Shown one piece after another: positions 1 to 10,400 of a stretch of 64,000 nt of DNA. Below the pieces are notes generated by a model. That model saw only the letters and a list, made by a program, of their open reading frames with translations. It searched no databases and was not told the DNA's origin. The stretch's first letter is position 1; every line of letters starts with the position of its first letter. Position numbers and translations under genes: made by a program. This DNA is from Strigamia acuminata (lineage: Eukaryota; Arthropoda; Chilopoda; Geophilomorpha; Linotaeniidae), in NCBI GenBank assembly GCA_949358305.1, contig OX442314.1, positions 12,641,060 to 12,705,059 of the forward strand, in the 5' to 3' direction.

Positions 1-359
1 CCAGACTTTTTAAAACATTATACTCCGTATAATTTAATATAAGTGAATTTACATCATTTCAAACACATAAAATAATCAAATTAATTAATGCCACATCCAC
101 AACAAAACTACTTTTCCTGGTGGAAGTGGAAGTGGAAGTGGAAGTATACAGGCAACAGTAAGGAGTAAACAGGCTCGGCCAATAGGAACTGGTCCCTTTC
201 TAAAGATTGGTCAGAGTATAAAGCAATGACTGAAATAGCAAAAAAAAAGTAAAATTGCCAATATTTAAGTAAATGTATTTATTTCCAACATAAAATATAA
301 CATTTTTATTTAAATAATTTAAAAGTAAAAGGCAAAACTACAATCTAAATTTGTTACGT
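1..359. other. Non-coding 5' flank of first LRR gene
   Basis: No gene is visible here. Positions 119-145 carry a short hexanucleotide repeat (GGAAGT units). From about 215 onward the sequence is paralogous to 5020-5215, including the shared phrase AAAGCAATGACTGAAATAG, so this is a duplicated upstream region of the LRR family rather than unique DNA. Confidence 0.6.
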
Positions 360-479
360 GGAGTAACGTTTGGTTAACATTATTACAGCGTCAACATTAC
401 GTTTGTAGGTACTATTTACAGAATGGTTCACTGCAATATTCAATCATTCCACTGAGAACTGACCTTCTAATATCGCGCC
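360..479 (+). promoter_or_regulatory. Conserved LRR-family upstream module
   Basis: The AACGTTTGGTTAACATT inverted-repeat element begins at 365. A CGTCAAC element follows near 389, a TATA-like ACTATTTACA near 411 and ATGGTTCACTG near 422, after which the ATG is reached at 480. The same ordered elements precede the other family members. That they act as a promoter is inferred from conservation and spacing only. Confidence 0.55.
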
Positions 480-1763
480 ATGCCCCGTAGAAAATCAGCA
501 TCGAGTTTGGAAAAATTATGTTTGAAAACAATCGCCGCACATTACGACAAGCTACGCCTTATTAATTTTCCACCCACATTGGTTCGTAAAATATATCCGC
601 ACGTTCTTCGTTATGCTCGATACGATGAAAAATCAACGTTTCGACATTGTTTGCGTGCGGATGAATTTATTCGTCCTGAAACGAGATCATTGCGCTGGTT
701 GTACCGGTTTTCCGATCTGCACATACACGAAGTTGTAGATAAAATTATCGATGTGTGTAAAAACCTGGCAGAACTAGATTTATCATATCTTGAAATTTCA
801 TCTGACTGCGTAATACGATTGGTGAAACATTTGCCTAAACTACAAAGTCTTCACTTGGACGGAAACGACGAGATCTCAGATTCGATTTTAGCCAAGATGA
901 TTGTGAGTATGAAAAATGCCAAAATTCAATACTTAAGCGTTCGATCTACCAAAGTTACAGCTAATGGATGTTTAGAACTTGTAAAAAGTCTGCCTTTTCT
1001 AAAAGAATTCGATTGTGGTTTCACATTATTTCCATTCCTAAAACACGATTTTAAATCCAACAAAATGCTAAACCCATATTCTCAAGAAAGTCTTCGTTTT
1101 AGTGAGTGGACAGATGACGATCTCAGCATTGTCACACAAATGTTTCCAAATTTACGTAGGATTGACTTCGAGCCACCTATATTCACAAACTGCTTTAATG
1201 AAATAGTTTCATCAATATTATCCAAAACAATAGGACGACTAACTTGCTTAGAACTGTTTAGGATTGGTCCTGTCAATATTCAGCAAATCCGCTGTTTCTG
1301 TCCAATGCTAAAAAGTCTATCATTGTTCTATTGTTCAATCTGTGTTAAAACAACTGATTCTTACAATTTAAAAACCGTATCCAATCAGCTTCCATTCGGA
1401 AATCTACGTCAACTAAACATTTTTGAAGAACCTGCTGAACAACAAAACACAATATCCGAACAAGATTTGCAAATGTTACTTGGAAATTCCGTTAATTTAG
1501 AGAGGCTACACGTTTGTGGTTGTCAATCTTTTTCCGATAAATTGATCACAAAACTCATCGAAATGGATTTGCTGATGTTGACTTCCCTTTGCATTTGTCA
1601 TTGTCACTCGATAAGTTCAGCAACAGTTTTAAAATTGGTATCAACGAAGAATCCACTGAATAATTTGTTAATTTGTGAATGCCAAGGTATGGACAAACCA
1701 GCTCGTGATGTGATTACAAATTATGTTCAAGGTAAAAATTTGGATCTTGAATACATGTCATAA
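480..1763 (+). CDS. Intronless LRR protein with VHL-box-like N-terminus (group A)
   Basis: This 427-residue open frame is an intact member of the local LRR family. Residues 9-18 (SLEKLCLKTI) match the BC-box pattern S-L-x-x-x-C-x-x-x-I that binds Elongin C. Residues 30-38 (FPPTLVRKI) match the Cul2-box pattern. The remainder is built of leucine-rich repeats of the L-x-L-x-x-N/C-x-x-I-x-D type, from about residue 90 to the C-terminus. There is no signal peptide or membrane segment. The start is supported by the conserved ATGCC context and by alignment with every paralogue. An AATAAA signal lies at 1831. Family knowledge: ZYG11/ZER1 proteins combine a VHL-box with LRRs as Cul2 substrate receptors. 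A receptor role here is inference. An F-box-like reading of the FPxxLVxxI segment is the main alternative. Confidence 0.8.
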   Translation: MPRRKSASSLEKLCLKTIAAHYDKLRLINFPPTLVRKIYPHVLRYARYDEKSTFRHCLRADEFIRPETRSLRWLYRFSDLHIHEVVDKIIDVCKNLAELDLSYLEISSDCVIRLVKHLPKLQSLHLDGNDEISDSILAKMIVSMKNAKIQYLSVRSTKVTANGCLELVKSLPFLKEFDCGFTLFPFLKHDFKSNKMLNPYSQESLRFSEWTDDDLSIVTQMFPNLRRIDFEPPIFTNCFNEIVSSILSKTIGRLTCLELFRIGPVNIQQIRCFCPMLKSLSLFYCSICVKTTDSYNLKTVSNQLPFGNLRQLNIFEEPAEQQNTISEQDLQMLLGNSVNLERLHVCGCQSFSDKLITKLIEMDLLMLTSLCICHCHSISSATVLKLVSTKNPLNNLLICECQGMDKPARDVITNYVQGKNLDLEYMS

Positions 1764-1939
1764 TGTAAATCAAGCATTAATTCTCTCATTAATATGTCGA
1801 AATTTTCCATTTTCTGAATTTTAGGTGTTCAATAAACATGTTTCTTAAAATACCGGTATGAAAGTATAAAACATACAAATCTATCCACTTATTTATTAAT
1901 TTTAAAATAATGCTGCTTCTATTAAATTCCCTATTGAAA

Positions 1940-2484
1940 TGAAATTAGATTCTGGTCGCGACATGTGGAAAGACTTATTCAAACTCCTAAAACAAAACTT
2001 TAATCGCAACGAAATATGTCACACATACTCTCTTGAAGATGTAGAGCTGCAAGAATGAACAATTGACGATCCCAGCATCGTCGCACAAATGTTTCCGAAT
2101 TTACGTTAGATTGACTTTCATCCGCCACGGGAAATTGAATTTAAATGCTGGAACTGTTTTAATGATATAGTTTCACCGATACTATGCAAAACAATGGAAA
2201 GACTAACCAGCTTAAAACTGTTGAGGATTGGTCCAGTCAATATTGAGCGAATTGCCATTTTCTGCCCAATGTTGGAAAGTTTAGAATTGAGCTATTGTTC
2301 AATCAGCGTTAAAACATCGCATAATATAAAAACTGCCTCCAATCGGCTTCCATTCCGAAAACTACATAAACTGGTCATTCATCAAGTAACGCGTTTGCTG
2401 TTTACATTGATCGGCGAACAAGATTTGCGCATGTTATTTGTAAATTCCATTAATTTACAAAAGCTAATTGTTGTAAATACTCAA
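1940..2484 (+). pseudogene. LRR pseudogene fragment (group B)
   Basis: Translation in one frame aligns with the middle of the 3489 gene (the N-R-N-E-x-C-x-T-Y-S-L-E-x-V segment onward). The first half, including the VHL-box region, is missing. In-frame stops lie at 2056-2058 (TGA where paralogues have TGG) and 2107-2109 (TAG where paralogues have AAG). The copy ends abruptly after the equivalent of the N-S-I-N-L-Q repeat. It lies between two intact copies and looks like a remnant of tandem duplication. Confidence 0.85.
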
Positions 2485-2704
2485 TAATAAGTAATAATAA
2501 GTAATAATGTGGACTACGAAAAGCACATACTGTAGATTAAACAATACATATACAAGGCTATAAAATCTAGTCAACTGACAATAAGCCAATATAACTAAAA
2601 CAGGCAAGGAATAAGTAAAATACATTTATAGTGTCAATCGAAATAATTTACTTTATTCCCAACCTAAAGCATTTTTGTCTTCATTCATTAAATAAAGCCA
2701 TCAT

Positions 2705-2800
2705 AAAATTTAAATTAGTTACGTGTAGGACCGGTTGGTGAATGTTATCAATTGTAACTGACATCAACCGTACGATTAAACATTCTATTTAGGCGATGGT
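2705..2800 (+). promoter_or_regulatory. Orphan LRR upstream module with no gene
   Basis: This stretch contains the family's upstream elements in order: CCGGTTGGTGAATGTTATC, a GACATCAAC element, CTATTTAGGCGATGGTTCAC. No LRR reading frame follows. The coding part was probably deleted during array turnover. The flanks from 2485 to 2950 hold nothing else that I recognise. Confidence 0.5.
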
Positions 2801-2949
2801 TCACTAATACCACGAAACTGAATGCACTCAAATCAACAAAAATCATCGAAATCGCCTAATGTTTATTCACCTTATAATTAAATTACGAAAAATAAAATTG
2901 TTATTAAAATGAAAAAAATTTCTACTATTCATTTGCCGTTACGTTTCAC

Positions 2950-3179
2950 CAGGGCCGTCTTTACACTTTTCAGCGCCCTGGGCTAATAAAACTCAAGCGC
3001 CCTTTGCCCAGCACTTTTCTGTGGCCGGCGCCCTTCTGTACCCATCAAGCCTCTGTGCCCATCGAGTCTCTATGTGCCCGGCGCCCTTCTGTGCCCATCG
3101 AGCCTCTGTACCCGGCGCCCCCCTGTGCCCGGCGCCCCTGGGCTACAGCCCAGTTAGCCCAATGGTAAAGGTGGCCCTG
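2950..3179. mobile_element. hAT-type MITE with 8-bp target duplication
   Basis: The element begins CAGGGCCGTCTTTAC and ends GTAAAGGTGGCCCTG, which are imperfect inverted repeats of hAT type. It is flanked on both sides by the identical octamer CGTTTCAC (2942-2949 and 3180-3187), the 8-bp target duplication expected for hAT transposition. The interior is GC-rich with degenerate repeats of GTGCCCGGCGCCC and has no transposase, so it is non-autonomous. The paralogous locus near 32600 on the opposite strand lacks it. Confidence 0.85.
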
Positions 3180-3356
3180 CGTTTCACGATTAACCCGTTA
3201 TAACGCTCTCGAAAAGATGCTTAACATTTCGATACATAAATAGCAAATCGTCAAAGGGTGCGGGTTTTTGGAAGTTTTAAAAGTACACACTATGTTCAAA
3301 GTGAGAATTTCGATCGTGAACACAGAGTGCGGACCTTAGAGAGGACTCAGATTAGT

Positions 3357-3488
3357 TAGGGTTAGTAACCGTTTGGTGGTGATTAACAATTGTTACAGAC
3401 GTCAACAGTTCGTTTATAAGATTCCATTTAAGCGATGGTTCACTCCACTTACCTGTAATCATTTCACCGACCATCTTGTTGTGTTGAC
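3357..3488 (+). promoter_or_regulatory. Conserved LRR-family upstream module
   Basis: Elements in order are AACCGTTTGGTGG near 3367, AACAATTGTTACAGACGTCAAC near 3385-3405, CATTTAAGCGATGGTTCACT near 3425, and then the ATG at 3489. The upstream 3200-3360 sequence is closely paralogous to the region upstream of the 32311 minus-strand gene, supporting recent duplication of the whole unit. Confidence 0.55.
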
Positions 3489-4796
3489 ATGCCGTTTAAG
3501 AAATCAGCATCGAGCTTGGAAAAATCGTGTTTGAATACAATTACGGCCCATTACGACGAGATTCGCCATAATCTTATCAATTTTCCTGACACGTTGGTTA
3601 ATAATATACTTGTATATCTACACTCTGTTGATTCAGATTTTTGTGATCGTTTTCATCCGGATCCGGATGATTTTATTCGTCCTGGTACGAGATCTTTAGT
3701 CCTTTCGCACTGGTTTTACGATCTGCCTACGCACGAACTTGTAGATAAAATAATCCGCGTTTGTACGAACCTGACAGATCTAGATTTGTCAAGCTTGCTA
3801 GTTCCATCGAAATGTGTAATTACATTGTTGAAACATTTGCCCAACCTTCGACGACTGAACTTGGAGAAAAACAGTGGAATCACAGATTTGGTTTTAGCCG
3901 AGATCGTTACGAGCAACCTGAAACTTGAATATTTAAACATTTGCAAAACGAATGTTACAGTAAATGGATGTTTACAACTTGTAGAAAATCTACCTCTTCT
4001 AAAAACATTAGATTTCGAGTCCAGTATGTGGAAAGACTTATTGAAACTCCTAAAACAAAACTTTAATCGCAACGAAATATGTCCGACATACTCTCTCGAA
4101 AATGTAACGCTGCGAGAATGGACAGTTGACGATCCCAGCATCGTCGCACAAATGTTTCCGAATTTACGTAAGATTAACTTTTTTCCGCTACCGGTAATTA
4201 TGTCCTGGAACTGTTTTAATGATGTAGTTGCGCCAATACTATGCAAAACAATGGAAAGACTAACCAGCTTAGAATTGAACCATATTTACCCCGTCAATAT
4301 TCACCAAATTGACATTTTCTGCCCAATGTTGAAGAGTTTAGAATTGAGCTATTGTTCATTCACCGTTAAAACATCGCATAGTAATTATAAAAATGAGCCC
4401 AATCGGCTGCCATTCAGAAATCTACATAAACTGGCCATTTATCACCATCGGATTTTGCCACTTGTGATAGGCGAACAAGATTTGCGCATGTTATTGGTAA
4501 ATTCCATTAATTTACAATGCCTGTGTGTTGTAGGTATTCAATTTTTTTCCGACAGGTTAATCACAGAGCTCATCGAATTAAATTTACTACAAAATATCAG
4601 AAGGCTTAACATTATTGAGTGTAATTCGATCAGTTCTGCAACAGTTTTAAATTTGCTCGCAAAGAAAAACCCGCTAAATTATTTGTATGTTTATGATTGT
4701 CGAAATATCGACGATCCAGCTTTGGTTGTAATTAGAAACTACGTTCAAAGTCTGAATGTGGATCTTGAACTTAGTAGAAAATATACTAAATTCTGA
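3489..4796 (+). CDS. Intronless LRR protein with VHL-box-like N-terminus (group B)
   Basis: This is an intact 435-residue member. Residues 9-18 (SLEKSCLNTI) give the BC-box-like motif and residues 32-40 (FPDTLVNNI) the Cul2-box-like motif. A D-P-D-D-F-I-R-P motif near residue 60 precedes the LRR array. It is closest to the minus-strand copy 30995-32311 and to the 3' half of the transposon-split hybrid. No intron is needed. The start fits the family ATGCC context, and an AATAAA signal follows at 4832. A long open frame on the opposite strand (3716-4246) is a shadow of this gene. Molecular role is inferred from the motif pair only. Confidence 0.8.
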   Translation: MPFKKSASSLEKSCLNTITAHYDEIRHNLINFPDTLVNNILVYLHSVDSDFCDRFHPDPDDFIRPGTRSLVLSHWFYDLPTHELVDKIIRVCTNLTDLDLSSLLVPSKCVITLLKHLPNLRRLNLEKNSGITDLVLAEIVTSNLKLEYLNICKTNVTVNGCLQLVENLPLLKTLDFESSMWKDLLKLLKQNFNRNEICPTYSLENVTLREWTVDDPSIVAQMFPNLRKINFFPLPVIMSWNCFNDVVAPILCKTMERLTSLELNHIYPVNIHQIDIFCPMLKSLELSYCSFTVKTSHSNYKNEPNRLPFRNLHKLAIYHHRILPLVIGEQDLRMLLVNSINLQCLCVVGIQFFSDRLITELIELNLLQNIRRLNIIECNSISSATVLNLLAKKNPLNYLYVYDCRNIDDPALVVIRNYVQSLNVDLELSRKYTKF

Positions 4797-5019
4797 TCAA
4801 ATGACTAATTCACTAACGCGTGTATTACAAAAATAAACATTATTGTTAATTACCAGTAAATTACTTTTTATTTATTCATTTATTTATGTATTTATTCTTT
4901 ATAGAATCTGAATAGACTAATTTATTTCCATAAACTTCGACTTTTTCCACACCAAATCAACAATTGCTGTTCCTGACAACTACAATTTAAATTATCTGCA
5001 GATTAAAAAATCAACTGAC

Positions 5020-5215
5020 TAAAGCAATGACTGAAATAGTAAAAAAAAAAAGTAAAATTGCCAATACAAGTATGTACGAGTAAGTAAATGAATTTATTTC
5101 CAACATAAAATATAACATTTTTATTTAAATAATTTAACAGTAAAAGACAAAACTACAGTCTAAATTTGTTACGTGGAGTAATGTTTGGTAACATTATAAC
5201 AGCGCATAACATTAC
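5020..5215 (+). repeat. Duplicated LRR upstream region, truncated
   Basis: This copy of the sequence at about 220-400 includes the GTTACGTGGAGTAA phrase and a degraded AATGTTTGGTAACATT element. It breaks off at about 5215, next to a tRNA-like sequence, without reaching a start codon. The segment from 4797 to 5020 is the 3' flank of the preceding gene and shows nothing else. Confidence 0.55.
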
Positions 5216-5220
5216 TTTTC

Positions 5221-5292
5221 AGAGACAACAGAATTTGAACCTGTGTGGAAAGATTCCTAGTCCATTGCCTTAACCACTGGACCACCACTCCA
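5221..5292 (-). pseudogene. tRNA-Ser-like pseudogene or SINE head
   Basis: Read on the minus strand, this has a pol III A-box (TGGTCCAGTGGTTAAGGC) and a B-box-like GGTTCAAATTC. It also has the phrase AATGGACTAGGAATC, resembling the anticodon arm of tRNA-Ser(AGA). The long variable arm of a serine tRNA is missing and the anticodon stem is poorly paired, so it is unlikely to be functional. It may be the head of a tRNA-derived SINE. I did not find a second copy in the window. Confidence 0.6.
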
Positions 5293-5629
5293 AACTATTG
5301 CTGTCTTCATGAAGACAGTCATGTTGGTGAACAAAGTTGTGATGTCATATCATGTTATATGATATCAAATTACTTGGGTTCCAGAGTAAGGTTTGAACAG
5401 GCTAAGCACCAAGTGTAGTGCTACACTTGACCTTTTTACTCCGCCTATTTGCATGAAAAATAAACTCCCTCAGCCAACAAAGTTCTTCTTGTACTTTGAC
5501 AATGACATTGTTAGTTAACTCTAGCTTATGGAGCAAAATGCTTTGAAATCGTTAAAGAACTACTTGTAATTGTTATCTCACATAATTCATTTTAAAATTG
5601 GTGAGTATGTTATTAGTACCTTCCCCTTG

Positions 5630-5682
5630 TGAGTGGACAGATGACGATCTCAGCATTGTCACACTCACACAAATTTGAAGGT
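5630..5682 (+). pseudogene. Tiny LRR gene fragment
   Basis: About 50 bp encode the group A phrase E-W-T-D-D-D-L-S-I-V-T and then stop matching. It is a relic inserted between non-coding flanks, just upstream of the 5842 gene's promoter module. Confidence 0.6.
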
Positions 5683-5697
5683 AAAATAAAATAAAAT

Positions 5698-5841
5698 TAG
5701 TTACGATATGTGCAGTAACCGTTTGGTGAACGATATCAATTGTCACTGAACGTCAATAGTACGTTTACAAGTTCTATTTAAGCGATGCTTCACGGATCAG
5801 TAATCATTCCTTTGCAAGCTGACCATCTAATACATCACGTC
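5698..5841 (+). promoter_or_regulatory. Conserved LRR-family upstream module
   Basis: Elements are AACCGTTTGGTGAACGATATC, CACTGAACGTCAATAG, CTATTTAAGCGATGCTTCAC and a conserved GACCATCTAATA just before the ATG. An upstream in-frame ATG at 5785 lies inside this conserved module and is therefore not the likely start. Confidence 0.6.
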
Positions 5842-7179
5842 ATGCCTCTTAAGCAATCAGCGTTGAGTTTGGAAGAATTGTGTTTGAAAACAATCGCCGC
5901 ACATTATTACCAGATACGCCATGATCTTAGTGATTTTCCTGACATATTGGTTAACAATATATACCAATATTTTATTGATAAACAAAAATCCCCTCTATTT
6001 TATATGTCTAAAAAGACGAAAGTTCTTCTGCATCCGGATGATTTTATTCGTCCTGACATGAAGTCTTTATCCTTTTCGGACTGGTTTTACTATCGTCCCA
6101 CACACGAACTCGTAGATAAAATAATCCAAGTTTGTCCGAACCTGATAACCCTCGATTTGTCACACCTAGAAGTTTCATCGCAATGTGTAACAGTATTAGT
6201 GAAACATTCGCCAAAGCTTCGACGTCTTAACTTGGGAAGAAATACACGAATCACAGATTCAATTATAGACACGATAATTCCGAGTAACGTTCATCTTGAA
6301 TACCTAAACATTTGCTCTACCGGAGTTACAGTAAATGGATGTTTACTTCTCGTTAAAGATCTGCCTCGCCTAAAAGAATTAGATCTTGATCCCTGGATGT
6401 GGAAATACTTATTTCAACTTCTAAAACAAGATTTTAGTCGCAACACATTTTCTCTCGAAAACATAAGACTAGTAGAATGCACACACGACGATCTTAGCAT
6501 CGTCACACAAATGTTTCCGAATTTACGTAAGATTTACTTAGCGCCAACATTCACATTCGGGAATTTTAACGCTGTAGTTGCATCAATACTGTGCAAAACA
6601 ATGGGTAGACTCACTAGCTTAGAACTGAACAAGATTAGTTCAGTCAATATTGAGCAAATTGGTCTTTTTTGCACAAAGTTAGAAACTTTAGTTTTGTTAA
6701 ATTGTTCAATACGGAATGATATAACGAATTGTGATAATTTAAAAAACGTCTCGTTCAGAAATCTACGTACACTGACCATTTCTGAAGAACTGACTAAGAC
6801 CATTTATGAAGAACGAAATTCACGAGCAAATACAATATCCAAACAACATTTGCGAATGTTATTGCTCAATTCTATTAATTTGCAAAGCTTAACTGTTTAT
6901 AATTGTCAACTTTTCTGCGATAGTTTCATTGCAGAACTCATCGAATCGAATTCACTGCAAAATCTCACGCATTTACACATTGCCACGTGCCACTCGATTA
7001 GTTCCACAACAGTAATTGAATTGCTAGCAATGAAAAATCCGCTAATTGATTTGATCGTTGCTCGTTGTCGAAGTATTGACCAAACGGCGTGGGATCGAGT
7101 TGTAGAGTATGTTCAAAGTGAGAATTTGAATCTTCGTATCAATGCAAGCGTGAGGTTTGGAGAAGTTGAATTAGATTAA
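5842..7179 (+). CDS. Intronless LRR protein with VHL-box-like N-terminus (group C)
   Basis: I start the gene at 5842, giving 445 residues, because all paralogues begin M-P-x-x-K/Q-S-A at this point. The 19 extra codons from 5785 fall in the conserved upstream module. The N-terminus has S-L-E-E-L-C-L-K-T-I and F-P-D-I-L-V-N-N-I. The LRR region runs to the end, with a short non-repetitive C-terminal tail. It is the most divergent full-length copy and has no close sister in the window. AATAAA occurs at 7210. An inference of Cul2 ligase receptor function applies as for its relatives. Confidence 0.8.
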   Translation: MPLKQSALSLEELCLKTIAAHYYQIRHDLSDFPDILVNNIYQYFIDKQKSPLFYMSKKTKVLLHPDDFIRPDMKSLSFSDWFYYRPTHELVDKIIQVCPNLITLDLSHLEVSSQCVTVLVKHSPKLRRLNLGRNTRITDSIIDTIIPSNVHLEYLNICSTGVTVNGCLLLVKDLPRLKELDLDPWMWKYLFQLLKQDFSRNTFSLENIRLVECTHDDLSIVTQMFPNLRKIYLAPTFTFGNFNAVVASILCKTMGRLTSLELNKISSVNIEQIGLFCTKLETLVLLNCSIRNDITNCDNLKNVSFRNLRTLTISEELTKTIYEERNSRANTISKQHLRMLLLNSINLQSLTVYNCQLFCDSFIAELIESNSLQNLTHLHIATCHSISSTTVIELLAMKNPLIDLIVARCRSIDQTAWDRVVEYVQSENLNLRINASVRFGEVELD

Positions 7180-7242
7180 ACCAAGATGTGACTAAATTAC
7201 ACTTAAAATAAATAAAACATTTATATATTAATGTCAATATTT

Positions 7243-7440
7243 TTATTTCTTATAAAATCCTTTGAATCTCGTAACCACGATCCGTGAAAATATCGTACAA
7301 AATTCTATCACGTTTTCAGGCAATTCATAATTGATGTCATTCAATAATGCGATGAGAAACGAGTGAAACGACTCGTCTCCACGTTGCCCCTTAATAGTAT
7401 CGACTACCATTGCTAAAACTTCACGAAGAGTATCAAAAAT
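7243..7440 (-). other. Possible terminal exon of an unrecognised gene
   Basis: The minus strand has an open frame whose last 64 codons have unbiased, protein-like composition, with L-N-D-I-N-Y-E-L-P-E-N-V-I-E-F near the middle. It ends in TAA overlapping an AATAAA-like signal. A possible acceptor (TTTTAG) lies inside it. Upstream, on the same strand, 7500-8790 contains further short open stretches separated by pyrimidine tracts. I could not join them into a consistent frame, and I do not recognise the protein. Confidence 0.25.
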
Positions 7441-10400
7441 AAAATTAAAAAAAAAAAAAACAAAAAAAAAACCAAAGACCTTTTTAACTAAACCCACAGG
7501 GTATAGTGTTTCAAAGTCCAACGAGGAAGTCGAGAAATCTCAGCTCCCACTTCAAATCCCCAAAGTTGAAATAACTATAAAGAATCGAAGATTCATTCTC
7601 CTTGCAGACAAAAACGAGTATAAAAAAAAAAAAAAAAATTAAAAAAAAAAAAAAAAACCACTTGGCATGATCGATATTCCTTACATCTCTGGCCGAAAGC
7701 TGATACCGACGGAACAGGGACACAAATCTTCAACTACAGCTGATACTTGTACAAACGTGAGATACCAAAGTAGACGATTAAACGACGTCATGTCGCACCG
7801 CTAATGATTTCATCGTGCATTAATCATACATCCAACTCCCCATTAATCTCCTCGCTGTTGCGCTCCTCCACTTTAAAAGAAATAAAATAATAAAACAAAA
7901 CTTTTCAGAAATCGCCCGAAATTCGTCATCCGATTTGATGATTTGATGCTGAAGCACGAATGCTCCTTCTAGTTGCCTCTTGAACTCCCTTCGTACATTT
8001 TGCGCAATCCAATTAACTACTCGCTGGCTAATCAGGAAAAACAGCCTGCGGCAAGGGATCCTCCATCTGCCCTTCCTCACCCTTCATCCGCGACCCCTTA
8101 CAGCCCTCGCTTTTACAGTTTTATTGCTAAACTCACACGAACGGCGGTTAAAATGCAGCAACTCGTAAAAGCACCGCCTGGCGTTAAAGGCGACGGCTTC
8201 CCCGCAACGCAATCCTTTCATTCACATTTCAGAAACAATAAACAACCACGAAATCGTGCGCTCTTTTCTCGATAAATTATTCGAATTATCAGTGCACATC
8301 GAAGGTGCCATCAGTGAGTGACAGCCCTTTCCCTACATAAACCCGTGTGACTCATCCAAACCGCATTTTTCGCCCCCAAAGCAGATTTAAAAGTCAATAA
8401 ATCCGGAATAAGCCCGGCGGTAACTCGAAAGTAAACTATTCGACAACTAATTACGAGTATTGACAAAAAAATTATAATAATAATTATGATAAAAAATTCA
8501 AATCAAATTTGTCCCGCCCTAATAATCAAGTTAATGCAATGATTCATCCCGAATCGAATTTCGCTTCCACGGCCTAAAAAAAAAAAAAAAAATTCCAAAT
8601 TTAAATTATAAATTACTCTTAAAATATCTCCGAAACGCTCGCAATCTCCTAACGTTAAATCAAGTCGAAAAAACTCGCACAATTGCCAAATCCGTACATC
8701 AATTTCGAGCCAAGTCCATCTTTGATCCATTTTAAGCCCCATTCGTAACACTGAAATGAAGCACTGCCCCTTCACTTGACACACCAAGTTTTATTAAAGA
8801 AATTTATTGCTCCTTCTTTCTTCTTTTCTTTTTTTTATTATTATTATCTCTTCCTCTCATTCTCCTTTTTATATCATCCGATGCTGTATATGGTCCCTCA
8901 ATCCTCCGTGTGTACAGAATATAAAGGACACCGCAACATCTTGCAACATGACAATCGATAAGAAGAGCAAAATTGCAGCAAACTCAACCCCATCCCTCGC
9001 TTTATCGTCATCCCCTACCCCTATTAAGTCGCTTTAACTACCTCTAAATTGTGTTTACGAGACAACTCGACTGAGCTTCATTAGGCCGTATCGTGACCAA
9101 CAGGTTAAACCGACCCAGCAGCGTTGGCTACACTGGAAATAAACCGCAACCGAAAATATTTTTCTCTCTTTATTCTTATTCGTCTAAATGCATTAAAGTT
9201 GCAAGGTGGCGCCATTAAAACTGAAATACGCTCTTTCACGTTGCAACTGAGAGAACAAACTTCTCTTGCATCAAGCCAGATTACTTTTTGCACCCAATCT
9301 TCTCGCCACTAGATGGATTTTTCCTCCAATTGCAACTTCCATCTCCACAAATGGAACTTTAACTCATCTAGTTCGGAATCTGTTTTTAAATTTCCCACTT
9401 GAAAAATCAAAATTTTCCATTCCGTTTCCACTTAAAAGCCTGTTTGTTCCCACATGTATTTTAACATTAAAATTATATTGCGATGCATTTTGTAATACAT
9501 TTTTACATGCTATTGTTCAATCAAGATACACAAATTGGTTTCTCGAGTTGATGTTGATCAAATAGGAATCGCGTGTGTATAATGCGCTTGAGACGCGACT
9601 CAAGTGCATTTTAATAAGCACAAACGGCCGTTTGCCTTTTATGGTCGCATGCATTCTCCTCATCCTCGACTCGGGCTTCTGGAAACCCCAATTTGTGGTT
9701 GGTGCAACCAGCAAAATCAAATGCAGCATCTCAACCAACTGACCAAAGTGTCCAATTAAGGGCTGCGAAACTCGTAACTGAAGATATACACGCGCGCTTC
9801 AGATTTGTTAATCGATACCAAAACATGACCACAACAAATTCTTCGACGAAAATCAAAAAGAAAACTTAACTTTCATTATTATTCAAAGCTCTCATCTCTC
9901 AAATCCCATATACACTTTAACACTCGAGTAAAAAGGAGACGCGATGTAATATGTATGCTAATTATGTTCCAGGTAATTTCAAGCACCTTCACCAAAAGCG
10001 AAAATTTTACATTTAAAAAATGTAAATTCAAACTTTAAAAAAAAATGGCAACTTGTATAAAGATGAATATGTTTTATTAAAGCCGAAAAAAGAAAGAAAG
10101 AAGAAGGAAAAAAAGAGTGAGGAATGAGAGAAGCAACGTGTGAAATTAGATTCTCTTTCTCTTCTCTTCTGCCACGTGTTAGTGGATGCAATTGAAAGAT
10201 GCTGCGAAAAAGAAAAAAAAGAAAAAAGAAAAGAAAAAAAGAATCGAAGCTTAATTGAATCAAGGAGAGTAATGAAAAAAAGAAACTAGTGAGACCCGTT
10301 AAAATTAGTCGGGGATCCTGCAGTGCAGTTGAATCGCAATATTTGCTCGTCTTCATTTTGGATCAAGTCCAATTTTAAATGAGAAATAATCAAGTGAGAA

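Noticed and set aside
3021-3203. 60-codon frame rich in Cys, Ala and Pro
   Set aside because: It lies within the GC-rich repeat interior of a hAT MITE.
3716-4246. 176-codon open frame on the minus strand opposite an LRR gene
   Set aside because: It is antisense to an intact, conserved LRR coding region, and similar antisense frames occur opposite nearly every copy. This is a by-product of LRR codon usage.
5221-5292. Functional tRNA-Ser gene
   Set aside because: The variable arm is missing and the anticodon stem is mispaired, so it is kept only as a pseudogene or SINE head.
5785-5841. Upstream ATG extending the group C LRR protein by 19 residues
   Set aside because: The extension lies in the conserved upstream module, and all paralogues start at the next ATG (5842).
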